From Tiliqua scincoides (Eukaryota; Chordata; Lepidosauria; Squamata; Scincidae): DNA of 64,000 bases. The stretch is taken from contig NC_089821.1 in NCBI RefSeq assembly GCF_035046505.1, positions 41,287,348 to 41,351,347 of the forward strand, written 5' to 3'. Position 1 is the stretch's first letter. Every line of letters starts with the position of its first letter. The translations under genes were made by a program, and so were the position numbers. This document shows positions 44,901 through 54,682 of the stretch, piece after piece. The notes beneath the pieces are model-generated. The model searched no databases. It worked only from the letters and a program-made list of their open reading frames with translations, and was not told the origin of the DNA.

Positions 44901-45571
44901 TTCCCTTGTCACCAGACATTCCAGTTCTCCCACCTTTGCTCGTAGACTTCGGGCATTCGCATAAAAGCATTTATACACGGAATGCCCCAGGATGGGCTGC
45001 TTATTCGCTCCTTTGTCCCCGCATCCTCTCATTGTGCCAAACTGTCTATCACATCCCATCTCCCTACCTTTCCCAATTTCTTCTCCTACCCTGCCTTTGT
45101 CTTGTTGTTCTCTAACCTCCCCATCCTCATCCCATAGGGATGAGGAGTCCCGAACCGGATGCCCCTCGGCTCCTGTCGGCCTTCCCCCAGGGATCAGTTT
45201 AAAAGCTGCTCTGCCACCTTTTTAATGTTATGCGCCAGCAGTCTGGTTCCATTCTGGTTCAAATGGAGCCCGTCCCTCTTGTACAGGCCCCGCTTGTCCC
45301 AAAACGTTCCCCAGTGCCTAACGAATCTAAACCCCTCCTCCCTACACCACCGTCTCATCCACACATTGAGACCCCTGATCTCCGCCTGCCTAGCTGGCCC
45401 TACGCGTGGAACAGGTAGCACTTCAGAGAACGCTACCTTTGAGGTCCTGGCTTTCAGCTTCCTGCCTAAAAGCCTAAATTTGGCCTCCAGGACCTCCCAG
45501 CTACACTTGCCCACGTCGTTGGTGCCGACATGCACCACAGCCGCTACCTCTCCCCCAGCACTGTCCCCCAG
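41981..45571 (-). mobile_element. CR1 LINE, nearly full length, 3.59 kb
   Basis: It contains the 3' part of ORF1, a short spacer, a complete ORF2 and the 3' untranslated region with an (ATAAGAAC)n tail on the plus strand. Both edges abut CACGTC (41975-41980 and 45572-45577), a likely 6-bp target-site duplication. The 5' end is truncated within ORF1. The copy is very similar to the 15524-16479 fragment, so the family was probably active recently. Confidence 0.9.
42180..45059 (-). CDS. CR1 ORF2: endonuclease and reverse transcriptase
   Basis: The frame encodes 959 residues without interruption. The N-terminal apurinic/apyrimidinic-type endonuclease spans about residues 27-245, with NARSLRAKVGELE, the catalytic-glutamate motif ITETWW (E62), GDFNYPHIDW (166-175) and the SDH motif (234-236). 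The reverse transcriptase spans about 465-760: SPGPDGIHPRVIKEL, NYRPVSLTSILGK, YLDFQKAFD (D601), GVPQGSVLGPVLF and the active-site FADD (687-690). The C-terminal part holds the CR1-typical VVGLWNSLPQDVVLAS. In this family the protein nicks target DNA and copies the element RNA at the nick in the nucleus. All key residues I can check are present. Length fits CR1 ORF2 (about 950-1000). The ATG at 45059 is the first in frame; a start slightly upstream is possible. Without its own 5' end this copy may not be transcribed. Confidence 0.92.
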   Translation of the reverse strand: MGCDRQFGTMRGCGDKGANKQPILGHSVYKCFYANARSLRAKVGELECLVTRENIDIVGITETWWNAENQWDTAIPGYKLYRRDRQGRVGGGVALYVKEGIESSKVEIEGGSDSTVESLWVKLPGLSSNVILGVCYRPPDQKSDGDLEMRKQIREVTRKDRVVIMGDFNYPHIDWVNLCSGHDKETGFLDVLNDCGLDQLVTEPTRGQVTLDLILCGTQDLVRDVNVTEPLGNSDHAAIRFDVHVGGRIPGKSLTKTLDFRRADFPQMRRLVRRRLKGRVKRVQSLQSAWRLLKITVIEAQQRCIPQRKKGSTKSRRVPAWLTSQVREAVKGKEASFRKWKSCPNEENKKEHKLWQKKCKKVIGEAKRDYEERMASNIKGNNKSFFKYVRSRKPAREAVGPLDGEGGKGEIKGDLEMAEKLNEFFASVFTAEDLGQIPLPERPLLTEELSQIEVKREDVSDLIDKLKINKSPGPDGIHPRVIKELKNEVADLLTKVCNLSLKTATVPEDWRIANVTPIFKKGKRGDPGNYRPVSLTSILGKMVECLIKDRISKHIDEQALLRESQHGFCKGKSCLTNLIEFFEKVNRHVDAGEPVDIIYLDFQKAFDTVPHQRLLKKLHSQGIRGQVLSWIENWLEARKQRVGVNGQFSQWREVKSGVPQGSVLGPVLFNLFINDLETGLSSEVAKFADDTKLFRVVKIRSDCEELQKDLSRLAEWAAKWQMRFNVSKCKVMHIGAKNQNFRYRLMGSELSVTDQERDLGVVVDRSMKVSTQCAAAVKKANSMLGIIRKGIENKTVSIIMPLYKSMVRPHLEYCVQFWSPHLKKDIVEMEKVQKRATKMITGLGHLPYEERLRRLGLFSLEKRRLRGDMIETYKIMQGMDRVDREMLFTLSHNTRTRGHPLKLSVGRVRTDKRKYFFTQRVVGLWNSLPQDVVLASSLDAFKRGLDEFLEEKSIMGYKP

Positions 45572-45574
45572 CAC
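45194..45574 (-). CDS. CR1 ORF1, C-terminal esterase-like part (truncated)
   Basis: 126 codons remain, read from the truncation point to a TGA stop at 45194. They match the C-terminal half of the CR1 ORF1 SGNH/esterase-like domain: VVHVGTND (the G-x-N-D block), GLNVWMRRWCREEGFRF and DGLHLNQNGTRLLAHN (the D-x-x-H block). The N-terminal part with the nucleophilic serine block and any RNA-binding region is missing because the insertion is 5'-truncated. The first codon (GTG) lies in the flanking CACGTC and is not a real start. The stop lies 134 bases before the ORF2 ATG. It is a fragment, not a working protein. Confidence 0.8.
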   Translation of the reverse strand: MLGDSAGGEVAAVVHVGTNDVGKCSWEVLEAKFRLLGRKLKARTSKVAFSEVLPVPRVGPARQAEIRGLNVWMRRWCREEGFRFVRHWGTFWDKRGLYKRDGLHLNQNGTRLLAHNIKKVAEQLLN

Positions 45575-45715
45575 GTCAGGCCAGTGCAGGCACCAGTGAG
45601 TCTCCAGCAGGCCATAGGGCCGTTGAAGACAGGGGGCTCCCTGCGGGCTGGATGGTGGGTCCCCGAGGGCTGGAAATGACTTGCAGGCCAGGGTTTGTCC
45701 ACCCCTGATTTAGAA

Positions 45716-46910
45716 TTATATTCTTTCCCTCTGTCACAAGCCCAAACAGTTTTTTGTTGGTCTCCTTAGTGTAGTGGTTATCTACACAGGCGCTGAGCTT
45801 AGCCTTGGTAACATGGCAACCGGCAGGCAAACTTACTGGTTTCCCCCGCACTCAGGCACGCCAGAGTGGGCCAGTTGCTGAGTCTGAAGCTCCAGAGCCT
45901 GTAAACAAAGGATGTTATGAAAAAGTGCATATCTAGGAATGTGTATTGCGGTCAAGCCAGAGCCAGCAGGTTTCTAAGCAGTGCAGATTTCAGCAACCTT
46001 AGTAATTTTCCTCAGTGTCATCATGTGTTTTGAGAATGAATAAAAGTCAGAGGAAGCTAGCCGGGAGAGCGGACTTCTCTCTCAATCTCAGACCGTCCTA
46101 CTTCCGGCTTAGCTCTCACTGCATCAACCCTCTGAATGTCTGTTGTGTCTCTCATTGCTCTGACTTCTTGCTGCTCTAATTCTAACTTTCAAACCCTCAG
46201 AGTGCTTCTGCTTTTAGCACTCTCACTCAGGCACCAAGGTTCTAAACCCTGAGTGCTTCCCAAGTAGCGTTGAGTTGCAACACCTTAGCCCAATCCAAAT
46301 AGGAAAATCGAAGGCAGGGTTCAGTTCAGCCCTTCATAGTTGGCCTTGTTATCACAAAACATTGTTTTTTAGCACATTTTCACTACTTCTGTAAGCCTCT
46401 TTGCTTTCAGCTGTAGTTAAGGCCGCTGCAGACATGACAGAGATCTGTGTTTATGCATGTCAAAATTAACAGCATATGATAATACAAATCCCCCTACAGA
46501 AGAACTGTAGAGACAGCTGGTAGCATTGCACAGTGCGCATGGTTTTTTATTTTTCTCCAGAAGGTTCAGGAAATAGAAATTTAATTGGGAGGCCTGGGAC
46601 ATCTCTTCCCACCATCCAGCTGGATCACACGCTGCCTTCAAGGTTAGTAAAGACTGCTTACTATTAAAATGGCAGGCAGGAGCGTGGAGTGTATTTCAGC
46701 ATACGCCTGAAATACGCCTGTTACGTGTATTTCAGCAGCAGAGTATTTAGAGACCCAACTGAGTACAAGCCTTGTGCACACAAACTTGACAAGAGACTGT
46801 CTCCAACCAGAAATGCTTATACTTTACACCAGCAGTGTGATTCTTGTTCAGTAGTGAGGGCTGTTCTTTGATAACCAGGCACCAGGACCTCCATCAGAAC
46901 TGCTGCTAAT
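45716..46910. other. Unassigned stretch
   Basis: Nothing recognised. A tRNA-like GTGTAGTGGTTATCTACACA at 45771 could be a SINE head or A-box trace but no B-box or tail follows. Confidence 0.35.
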
Positions 46911-47064
46911 CGGAGGGGTCACTAGGGTTTGTGTCACCCAGTTCAAGAGCTCTTTGTGTCACCCCTATGACGGACCTCCTCCCTTACCAGACCATACAGA
47001 ATAAATTACAATATCATATATGCGACCTAAATGCAGTGGCTTCACTAGAATTGATGTAACTCCC

Positions 47065-47799
47065 TGTCATGTCTGCCCCTTCCCATGGAGGGAGGGGAGT
47101 GTCGAAGCGGCCTTCCGTCAACATGACCTCAGGGTCCAAAAAAGGGAACAGAGGTGCGGCTTACCAAAGAGGCAGAGGTGAAGGTGCAACAACAATCTCT
47201 TGCAAGTCCAGGCCCTCTAAGTGTTCATTCTGGAAATTCCATTTAGCAGCCCAGGGTAGGGCTCTGATACCCTGGGTCCCTGCGGGGTCTTTCCTATCCC
47301 TCTTGGGGTGTGGCTAAGGTCATTGCCTTGGGGGGGGCAGGGCACCAATGACTCTCCCCTCCTCCTTGGCCAGGCAAAAAAGGCGGGCTGGTCCACTTAG
47401 AAAAGAAAGGGGTCCGGGTAAGACAGGCCAATGTCCTTGTCCTTCTCACTTGGGCAGGTCTTCCAGGATAGCGCCAATGGAGTCTGGTGGCTAGCAGTGG
47501 CCTGGAAAGAGTGATGGTCTCGGTCCAGCCTCACGGCTAGTATCCTAGCTGCTCGTGCCTGTCTCCAGGGTAGAGCAGGGCTCTCTCCCCTCAACCTGTC
47601 TGCCTGCAGACACCCTGGAGACTGGGCATTGGGTCCTGCCCTTCAGCCTTGCAGGCGGCTCCTTTTCCTAGCCCTGTTCCACATGGGCAGAGTCAGGGCT
47701 TCCCACTCGGTTACGCCCCCTTCCTCGAGGTAGTCGCTGAAAGGGCCTATGCCTGCATCGGCTGTGGAGCAACCACCCCAAGGGTCCTGGGGCATGACA
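47065..47799. mobile_element. Possible solo LTR (fossil), 735 bp
   Basis: GC-rich block that begins TGTCATG and ends CATGACA, the TG...CA form of a long terminal repeat. Flanks CTCCC and CCCCC suggest a 5-bp duplication. It interrupts an hAT-like core. No internal retrotransposon region is seen, so if correct it is a lone LTR of unknown family. It could instead be another DNA transposon. Confidence 0.35.
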
Positions 47800-48230
47800 C
47801 CCCCATTAACTTTATTTATTCATTTTAATATATAGCAGTACAGGTCACCCAACAAATACTATCCAACAACAAACCAGTGGCCAACTTGATGGCATTCACA
47901 CAACTGAATAACAGTTCTAGTATTCGCTCTGATACATGGAAATTAGAGCTGACTTACATTAGCACCTCATTGGTTCCTTGCTGTGCCATAATGTCACCTC
48001 ATTGGCTCTAGGAACAATCAGTCTCATTGGTTAGTTACGAGTTAAGAAAATCCACTTTTGGTTACATAAGGCAGTTGTGTTTTTTCCTTTTCTAGTTATT
48101 TGTCCATAACATTTGATACAATACAGATGCTTAAACACTATTTGTTTCATTGCATTCTGCATGAACGTCCACATCATATAATATGATGGTATTATTCAAA
48201 ACTACCAAGATTTCACAATTTTGGCTAGCA

Positions 48231-48580
48231 GAGGTCATGCCTCGTTATCCACTGGGGTTCAGTTCCAGAACCCTCAGTGTATTGAAAAAAAAACCCGTAA
48301 ATACCAAATCAGTGAAAAATAGCTTGAAAGACTCACTTCTAGTTTTCTTGCTCTATAGCAATGCATTCTGGGCTGACAATGGAGGAGCAAGAAATCCAGT
48401 AGGTGTCTTTAAAGCTATCTTTAACCCCAAGAAGCTTGCAAGAAGTGCAGTTTAATAGAAGGTAGAAAATGGGATTTCGGCGCTTTTTTCCTTGTTACAA
48501 GGCATTAAAAGGAGGACCCCAATATCAATGCTGAGTCAAATTAGTGGATGCCAAATCAGTGGATAATGAGGCATGACCTG
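48231..48580. mobile_element. Tigger/pogo-like element, 350 bp
   Basis: The left end GAGGTCATGCCTCGTTATCC pairs with the right end GGATAATGAGGCATGACCTG, which is followed by TA. Short inner repeats (CAAATCAGTG and similar) are also typical. Non-autonomous. It is inserted in the hAT-like element. Confidence 0.75.
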
Positions 48581-48648
48581 TATCACCTCCCCCTTGAGTG
48601 CATCACTCAGTGCAGACCCCACCCCCACACCTCCTAGCAATGCCACTG

Positions 48649-48934
48649 CTGCCGATACATCTTCATGCTGGCATGTCATGTCTGCATGCATGCATTTCCA
48701 GTTTCCCATATAGGGTCTCTCCGTATCAACCCTGCTTAGGAACTCAAGAAAGATCTGAATACATTTGAATAATCTGAATTACATTTAATACAATGTAATT
48801 TTAACTGTTTTGTGTATTCCATTAGGCTTTATAGTATTTTATTGTCTTAATTGTTTTAATGTATTATTATTGTTTTTAGTTCCGCAAAATGCCTTAATTG
48901 ACCTTACCAACAGAAAGGCAGAATATATCATAAT

Positions 48935-48936
<2 letters not shown>
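48649..48936. other. Old LINE/SINE 3' tail
   Basis: 48810-48936 (TTTTAACTGTTTTGTGTATT, CAACAGAAAGGCAGAATATA) is the A/T-rich 3' tail of a decayed retroposon; the rest is not recognised. Confidence 0.4.
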
Positions 48937-49003
<67 letters not shown>

Positions 49004-49396
49004 GTATTTATATACTGCCTTTCTTGGTCATCAGATTTCTCCTCAGACTTTACATGGGCAGGCTGTTCTAAATCCCCGTAGGGATTTCTACAATTGAAGA
49101 AAGGTTCTATCTTTCAAGAACCACAACATTTCAGATTGATCTTTTTGATCTGGTATCACATTCTGGCCTCCAATTTCCTCCCACGCAAGCTGACAAGTAG
49201 CTCCTTCATCTCTCACATGGAGGGCAGCCAAGACGCTTCTTCGCTCACACCAAAGAGCAGGTGGAATAACTTGGCTCAGCTTGTCAGCTGCTTTACGGTC
49301 TCACCATTCACGGTGCCAGTGGCCTCAAACAGGCAACCTACGGATGTTATCTTCAGGCAAACAGAGGCTCTACCCTCTAGACCAGACCTCCTGCCC
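48937..49396 (-). mobile_element. tRNA-derived SINE with (ATT)n tail
   Basis: Plus-strand order: (AAT)n, TATACTGCCTTTCTTGGTCA, AAATCCCCGTAGGGATTT, GGAATAACTTGGCTCAGCTT, CTACCCTCTAGACCAGACC. Same family as 4403-4798 and 30301-30735. The (AAT)n tract, 48937-49002, has about 21 units. Confidence 0.8.
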
Positions 49397-49446
49397 ATAA
49401 TGTAAGAGTCCATCTCTATAAGGATTAGAATTCAAAATCTTTTTTA

Positions 49447-49633
49447 GGGTGCAATCCTAACCCCTTATGTCAGTGCTTTCCAGCAATGCAGCTCCAAGAT
49501 AAGAGAACAAACATTCCCTTACTTTGAAGAGGCCTCCGTGAGTGACACCCAACTACAGGATGCAGCACATGTCCCATTGGCCCCACTATGGCAGTGCTGG
49601 AAAGCACTGACATAAGGAGTTAGGATTGCACCC
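49447..49633. mobile_element. Harbinger-like MITE, 187 bp
   Basis: The ends are GGGTGCAATCCTAACCCC and TTAGGATTGCACCC. TTA flanks on both sides form a 3-bp duplication. Confidence 0.8.
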
Positions 49634-49936
49634 TTAGTTTCTTAAAAATGAATGCAGTCATTTTATGCACTTCAAGTCAGCATATTGGTTGACACTTAGA
49701 CCTAGTTGGGTAACTGAGCATACATCAATGCCTCCCTCACATTTGTGCAAAGCGGATATGTATTATGCAAAACGTTATATTCATATTAATACAGATAGAG
49801 CATTTTTGGGAGATAAGTGTTTTTACAATCCTTATCTCTCATCCTCATAACAAGAGTATCAGGCCAGTCATTCCCATTCCCTTTTGATTCAGAGAGAAAC
49901 AAGAATGTGCATCTCAGGGGCTCCATAGCCAAATAT

Positions 49937-50115
49937 GGGCCCTATCCTATCCAATTTTCCAGTGCCCGTGCTGCTGTGCCTATGGGATATGCACTGCTTC
50001 TTGTATTGGGGAGGCAGTCTTGGAGACCTCCTCAAGGTACGGGAACATTTGTTCCCTCACCTTGGGGCTGCATTGTGGCTGCCTCGGTGCTGAAAAATCA
50101 GATAGGATTGGGCCC
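49937..50115. mobile_element. Harbinger-like MITE, 179 bp
   Basis: The ends are GGGCCCTATCCTATCC and GATAGGATTGGGCCC, with TAT on both sides. Confidence 0.8.
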
Positions 50116-50157
50116 TATGTTAGAGCTGGAAATGTGGATATTCTATATATAGTATAC

Positions 50158-50350
50158 AGTCTGAGGCTAAGAGGCAAAGAAGGAAGGCCCATAGCCAGGG
50201 AGACAGACCAGGGACAGACTGCACTTGCTCCCGGTGTGGAAGGGATTGTCACTCCCGGATTGGCCTTTTCAGCCACACTAGACGCTGTGCCAGAACCACC
50301 TTTCAGAGCGCGATACCATAGTCTTTCGAGACTGAAGGTTGCCAATACAC
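50158..50350 (+). mobile_element. RTE-type LINE, 3'-terminal fragment
   Basis: It encodes only the last ~60 codons including CSRCGRDCHSRIGLFSH-like residues, then ATACCATAGTCTTTCGAGAC and GAAGGTTGCCAAT. Strongly 5'-truncated. Confidence 0.85.
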
Positions 50351-50442
50351 ATACACAGTATACAGTAGTGAAAAAAGTAATAGAACATTCATATTTATTT
50401 GATCATTTGAACTAAATTGATCTTAAAGACCTTATAGTGTAA

Positions 50443-50617
50443 TCTCTGCATATCTCTTCGATGTCCCATTTTGTTCACTGGGGCTTACACCTGAGTGGAC
50501 ATGCAGAAGACTGCAGCATTTGAGAGTAATCCTACGCATGTCTACTCAAGTCCCATTGTGTTCAATGGACCTTACTCCCAGGAACGTGTGTAAAGTATCT
50601 AAGAGGATCTCAGTCCA
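50443..50617. mobile_element. Two adjoining GCAATCC-family MITEs
   Basis: One has GGGGCTTACACCTGAGTGG. The next has GTAATCCTACGCATGTCTAC and CATTGTGTTCAATGGACC. Confidence 0.55.
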
Positions 50618-51453
50618 AAATGTCAATATTAAGGGATATGTTGGGCTTTTAGATATTCTGTATAGGCTCACTCATTGAATTTCATCTGGTGTTTTGTTTC
50701 CACTCTCCTGATGCCATGAAATCCTTCTATAACTATTTGCTGTTCCTTGAATATCTCCTTTTGGATAATTCACCATTACGTCAAACCACACGGTCTCCAA
50801 ACACACAGAGCCTTGTAGCACTTCTCAATCCATTATGCAGAACATACCTTATAAGTCCCCCAGTTCACCTCAATTTTCTGTCAGATGGCTTTTCGCTGCA
50901 TCGCCAGCAATTTAAATGAGACAGGTCTAAAACTTAAACCTTGCTGAACGAAGCAAAGGGGAAAAAAACCAAATCCAGGTTGTAACAATTTCCTTTTTTA
51001 TTTAATATAAATTGATGTCATAACCCATGTCAATAAAATCTCACTTCATACATTATTCATTAATTTCACCATCGCACCAGCCCGTAAGGGAAACCTTTAT
51101 AACTTCCTTGATGAACAGTATTTCACAGCTTCTCTGTCTGACATGGATCTAGATATGGTAGGAAAACCATTATAAATTGACTTCAGAAGAACTTTCTCTT
51201 AATAGTCAGATGAAGAAATGGCAAAACACTGAATAGCACATCAACAGCTCTGTACTATATTTTCCAGCCAACCTTCATTGCTCCTGCAACAAACAGAAAA
51301 TGCACACTCACCTTTGTAAAGGTTTATTTCTCAGTATGCATCCAATTCCCATTATGGCTGTCTAGCAAACATTTTTTTTAAAGATACCCTAAGATCCATT
51401 TTGAAATCTATTGGCAATTTAAAAAATCGCATATACTTCAGATTTTACAAATA
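50618..51453. other. Unique-looking AT-rich stretch
   Basis: No repeat ends, tandem repeats or known coding motifs recognised. Could be host single-copy sequence. Confidence 0.35.
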
Positions 51454-51776
51454 CAGGCGTCCACCACTTAACAGTGGTTTGCTTAATGATGGACCGCATA
51501 TATGATGATGGTCAAAGCACAATAAAGATGCTTTTAATAAGGCAATTGTGTCTCCCATAGCCTGCAGCAGAGTGTTTGTTTACACAATAGAGAGGTTCTT
51601 AATGCAAAGAAGAGGCAATCTATCACCAGGAGCCTGTGCAGCCAGCTAGTGTCTGGCAGGGAGTGTCTGTTTACACAACAAAGGCAATAGACTGGACTGA
51701 GTGTTCACTTAATGACATAATCGCATAACAACAGGGATCGGAGAATGTATCCCCGTTGTTAAGTGTTGCACACCTG
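51454..51776. mobile_element. Tigger/pogo-like element, 323 bp
   Basis: The ends CAGGCGTCCACCACTTAAC and TTAAGTGTTGCACACCTG are inverted repeats. Both sides are TA, as expected for the Tc1/mariner superfamily. The body has paired segments (GTGTTTGTTTACACAATAG and GTGTCTGTTTACACAACA). Confidence 0.85.
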
Positions 51777-52236
51777 TAATTGTACATCCAAATTGTAGAC
51801 TGGGCCCTAATCTCCAAGTTTAATGCCATGGGAAAGAACAAACAAGCACTTTAAATATAAATGTTTCTTGTAGTCAATGGCAGGTCAAAAAAAAAAAATT
51901 CACATTGCCACTATCTGAGACAGCCATAGCAGTGTTCAGCCCATTCTATACTGGCTTGAATTTCAGGATCCAGCTTGTTCACTAAAAGCCCAAGAGGTGA
52001 TATTAAGTGCCTTTCTGCTACTGTACCAACTGCAGCCTTTCTTGGACAGAAATAGCCTGGCCACAATTACCCATGCTCTGGTAAGTTCCATGATTGTCTA
52101 CTATACTGTATTATACATGGGATTGAGTTGAAGACTGCTCGGAAACTGTAGTTAGTCCACAATACAGCTGCTGAAGTCCTAAGAACGATCTGAGGCTGGA
52201 AACATATCTTGCTGGTTCTAAAAGAACTTCACTAAT
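51777..52236. other. Unassigned stretch
   Basis: Nothing recognised. Confidence 0.3.
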
Positions 52237-52775
52237 GGCCCAATCCTATCCCCTCTCTGTGTTGGTAGAGCACATGCTCCACTGGTGCAGGCTGTTGCAA
52301 ACATGCCATAAAACATTTTGTGACAGCGCAGAAGTTAGTGGCACGCATAGGAAGAACTGTGCCATCCTACCAGCACCAGATTCAGATGGAGTCATGGTTG
52401 GCAACCTTCAGTCTCGAAAGACTATGGTATAAGCCTACAGCACCCGGTATTCCCAGGCGGTCTCCCATCCAAGTACTAACCAGGCCTGACCCAGCTTAGC
52501 TTCCAAGATCAGACGAGATCGGGCATGTGCAAGGTAACAGTTGATGGAGTCAGCAGTGGAGGCGGTAAGGGCTGCTCCAAGCAATGCAAGGATGGGAGAA
52601 GGGCAGAGGAGGATGGAATGGGGGAGGGTGGCAATGGGGCGAGGGGTGGGTGGATTGGGCTCATGAGGGGGTGGGAGTAACGGCAGTAGGGAATACCATA
52701 TTTTATCCCCCTTCTGGGGCCACATATGCCACAAGGCAACGTGGACTTGCACCATTTGGATAGGATTGGGCTGCC
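52237..52775. mobile_element. MITE with AATCCTAT ends, split by a 5S SINE
   Basis: The left end GGCCCAATCCTATCCCC and right end GGATAGGATTGGGCTGCC are inverted repeats. The SINE at 52395-52542 interrupts it. Confidence 0.7.
52395..52542 (-). mobile_element. 5S-rRNA-derived SINE with 10-bp duplication
   Basis: On the minus strand it reads AACTGTTACCTTGCACATG, then 5S rRNA from roughly nucleotide 28 on (CCCGATCTCGTCTGATCTTG, GGTTAGTACTTGGATGGGAG, ACCGGGTGCTGTAGGCTT). The ~30-base RTE-type tail follows directly (ATACCATAGTCTTTCGAGAC, GAAGGTTGCCAAC). GATGGAGTCA flanks it on both sides (52385-52394 and 52543-52552), proving insertion as one unit by target-primed reverse transcription. Box A and box C of the 5S internal promoter are present, with one change in box A (AGCTAAGCTGGGTC). 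There is no polyA tail. Confidence 0.95.
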
Positions 52776-52784
52776 CCTCACGGT

Positions 52785-53165
52785 CCATTTCAGAGTACAA
52801 TTCAAAGCAATGGCATTGACCTTTGAAACCCTACATGATTTGGACCTGAGGACCTGAAAGAGCACCTGGTCCCATATGAACCTTTCCATGAACCAAGATC
52901 ATCTGTAGAGACTGCCTTTATACGAAGTGAAACGAATGGTCAGGGGCCTTCTCTTGGCACCTTGTCTGTAGAACTCCTTCCCCAGAGAAATTCGCCTAGC
53001 ACCTACATTGCAGGCAAGGAATTTTTCTTCTCCCGGGCTGTACAAGAGTCTAGATTTTAGCAATTTTAATTGTTGCTTTTATTGATCATTGTTTTGTTTG
53101 TTTGTTTTGTTTGCAAACCACCTTGGGAAATTTTATTTAAGCCATATTTGTCTGGAGTGATGCTC
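52785..53165 (+). mobile_element. L2-like LINE, 3' end (old)
   Basis: GACCTGAGGACCTGAAAGAG, CACCTGGTCCCATATGAACC, GGGCCTTCTCTTGGCACC and GAACTCCTTCCCCAGAGAAA follow the end of an L2-type ORF2 and its 3' region. It finishes with CAAACCACCTTGGGAAATT. No open frame. Confidence 0.6.
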
Positions 53166-54682
53166 TATTAGCTTGTTAACTCTCTTTAACATCCAAAACA
53201 TGTTCGTTCCTTTTTTAGTTTGAATTTAATGATGTCCACCTTGGTTCAAACACACATTTACATTGAAGTGAGTCCCACATATCTCAATGGAACACTCTTT
53301 AGGATTTCAGCATTTAGAATTCAGAAAGTGAGACTGGACATATTTCATTGTAGTCTTTTTATTACATTGACTCCAGTCTTCATTGAACACTTATCCCATG
53401 ACTGCTGTTAAAAGCAGTGACAATGTTAATTTGTTCAGAATAAACATCTGGTGTCATCTGCTATCAAGTTACCATTAACCCTGTCGTGCCACAGGAAACG
53501 GGCAGGCTGTTACCCACTAGCCTGGTAGTAATTTTCATTGCTTTTGCTCATTAAAATATCTTAAGAGTTCCATTGTGGCTTGCTGGAGTTTTCTAAATTT
53601 TGGGGGAAAAAATAATAATCTTAGTCTTAGTGCGTGATTAAAGAATGATGAGATTGTTAATACTATGCAACCACAGGTTAACTCAACAATTGGAAAACTG
53701 GTCACGGAGATCCCAGAACTCATAAGCGACTGGCCGTTCTCATTTATAAACTCTTTGATTCTATGACAAGGGGGATGCAAGACCATCCAGCAGGGATCTG
53801 CAGCTACCAAAAGGGAAGCAAACATAGAAAAGGAATGAGCACCACACAGAGGCACAAAACGAGAAGTGCATGGCTTGTGACTGCAGAGGAATGTCATGGA
53901 GAAATATTCCTCGCTGAGCAACAGAGCTATCGGAGCTTTGGAGCTGAGTTTATCCATACTGCACTGCTCTGTTCTGCATTGCTCTGTTCAGTACATACAC
54001 ACATGGCATATATGTGGCACATGGTGAAAAATAGAGGGGGGAAACCATCTGTCCTCCACAAACATCGCTGCCATTGCAGATGATCGAAACAGCAGTTGTG
54101 CCCCAAAGCCATTTCAATCAAAAGAAGAAGAAGCTATCAAATGACCAGGAGACTGTAAAAGCTGGCATTGAAGCTACAAGTTGATGGATAATAGCTATAG
54201 AAAAAGAAATACTTCAACAACTGCAGGATGGCTACCTACCTTGCTTTTCTTTTATGGGAGAAGTAGAGGGCATGCTAGCTGAAGGGAAGAAATGTATTGT
54301 TCTTGAAAAACAGCATAAGAGAAAATTATGGGAGAAAAAAAAAGATACAGTGGCAATGGATTAAATACACAGATGTGGGGAGGCAAATCATGCCCTCAGG
54401 CCTACCCCCTGGCACCTATATACTCACTGGCTGTTACATCAGGCAGCTGTAGTGTGACATTTGTATGCAAAGAGTAGTGCTGAATGGATAGAGGAGCCCT
54501 GCATCTCTCCCAACAGGACACAGCAGAAGTGCAGCCCCTATGTTTGACATTTCTGCACATCCCCCATCTTGTCTGGCGGTTTCTCCATGAAGTCAATTGT
54601 TATTTCAAGGTTGGCCTGCCCATGAGGCTGGGTGAAGCAGCTGCTTTAAGCAGTGGGTTGGGGACTGCAAATTCTCTCTCTC
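53166..54682. other. Unassigned stretch
   Basis: The frame at 53535-53957 (140 codons, minus) has no recognised domain. Nothing else supported. Confidence 0.3.

Larger units (their letters stand above)
41667..45707. mobile_element. hAT element split by a CR1 LINE
   Basis: The left part, 41667-41980, begins CGGAGGTGGGTAAAC and follows the element at 1693-2146 (GGACCACATCATCTCTCTCT). The right part, 45578-45707, ends GGGTTTGTCCACCCCTG. The flanks ATTTAGAT (41659-41666) and ATTTAGAA (45708-45715) match at 7 of 8. Without the CR1 the element would be ~450 bp, the same as the 1693-2146 copy. Confidence 0.85.
46911..48648. mobile_element. hAT-like element with two insertions
   Basis: The left end CGGAGGGGTCACTAGGG and right end CTCCTAGCAATGCCACTG resemble those of 6063-6407. 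Flanks CTGCTAAT (46903-46910) and CTGCCGAT (48649-48656) match at 6 of 8, both differences being transitions. A second left-end-like sequence at 47034 (CAGTGGCTTCACTAG) suggests a nested or duplicated start. A possible solo LTR (47065-47799) and a Tigger-like element (48231-48580) lie inside. Confidence 0.55.

Noticed and set aside
45771-45800. tRNA gene start
   Set aside because: Only an A-box-like string; no B box, no cloverleaf.
52431-52542. 5S rRNA gene
   Set aside because: It is fused to an RTE-type tail, flanked by a target-site duplication, and lacks the normal 5' bases and terminator. It is a SINE.
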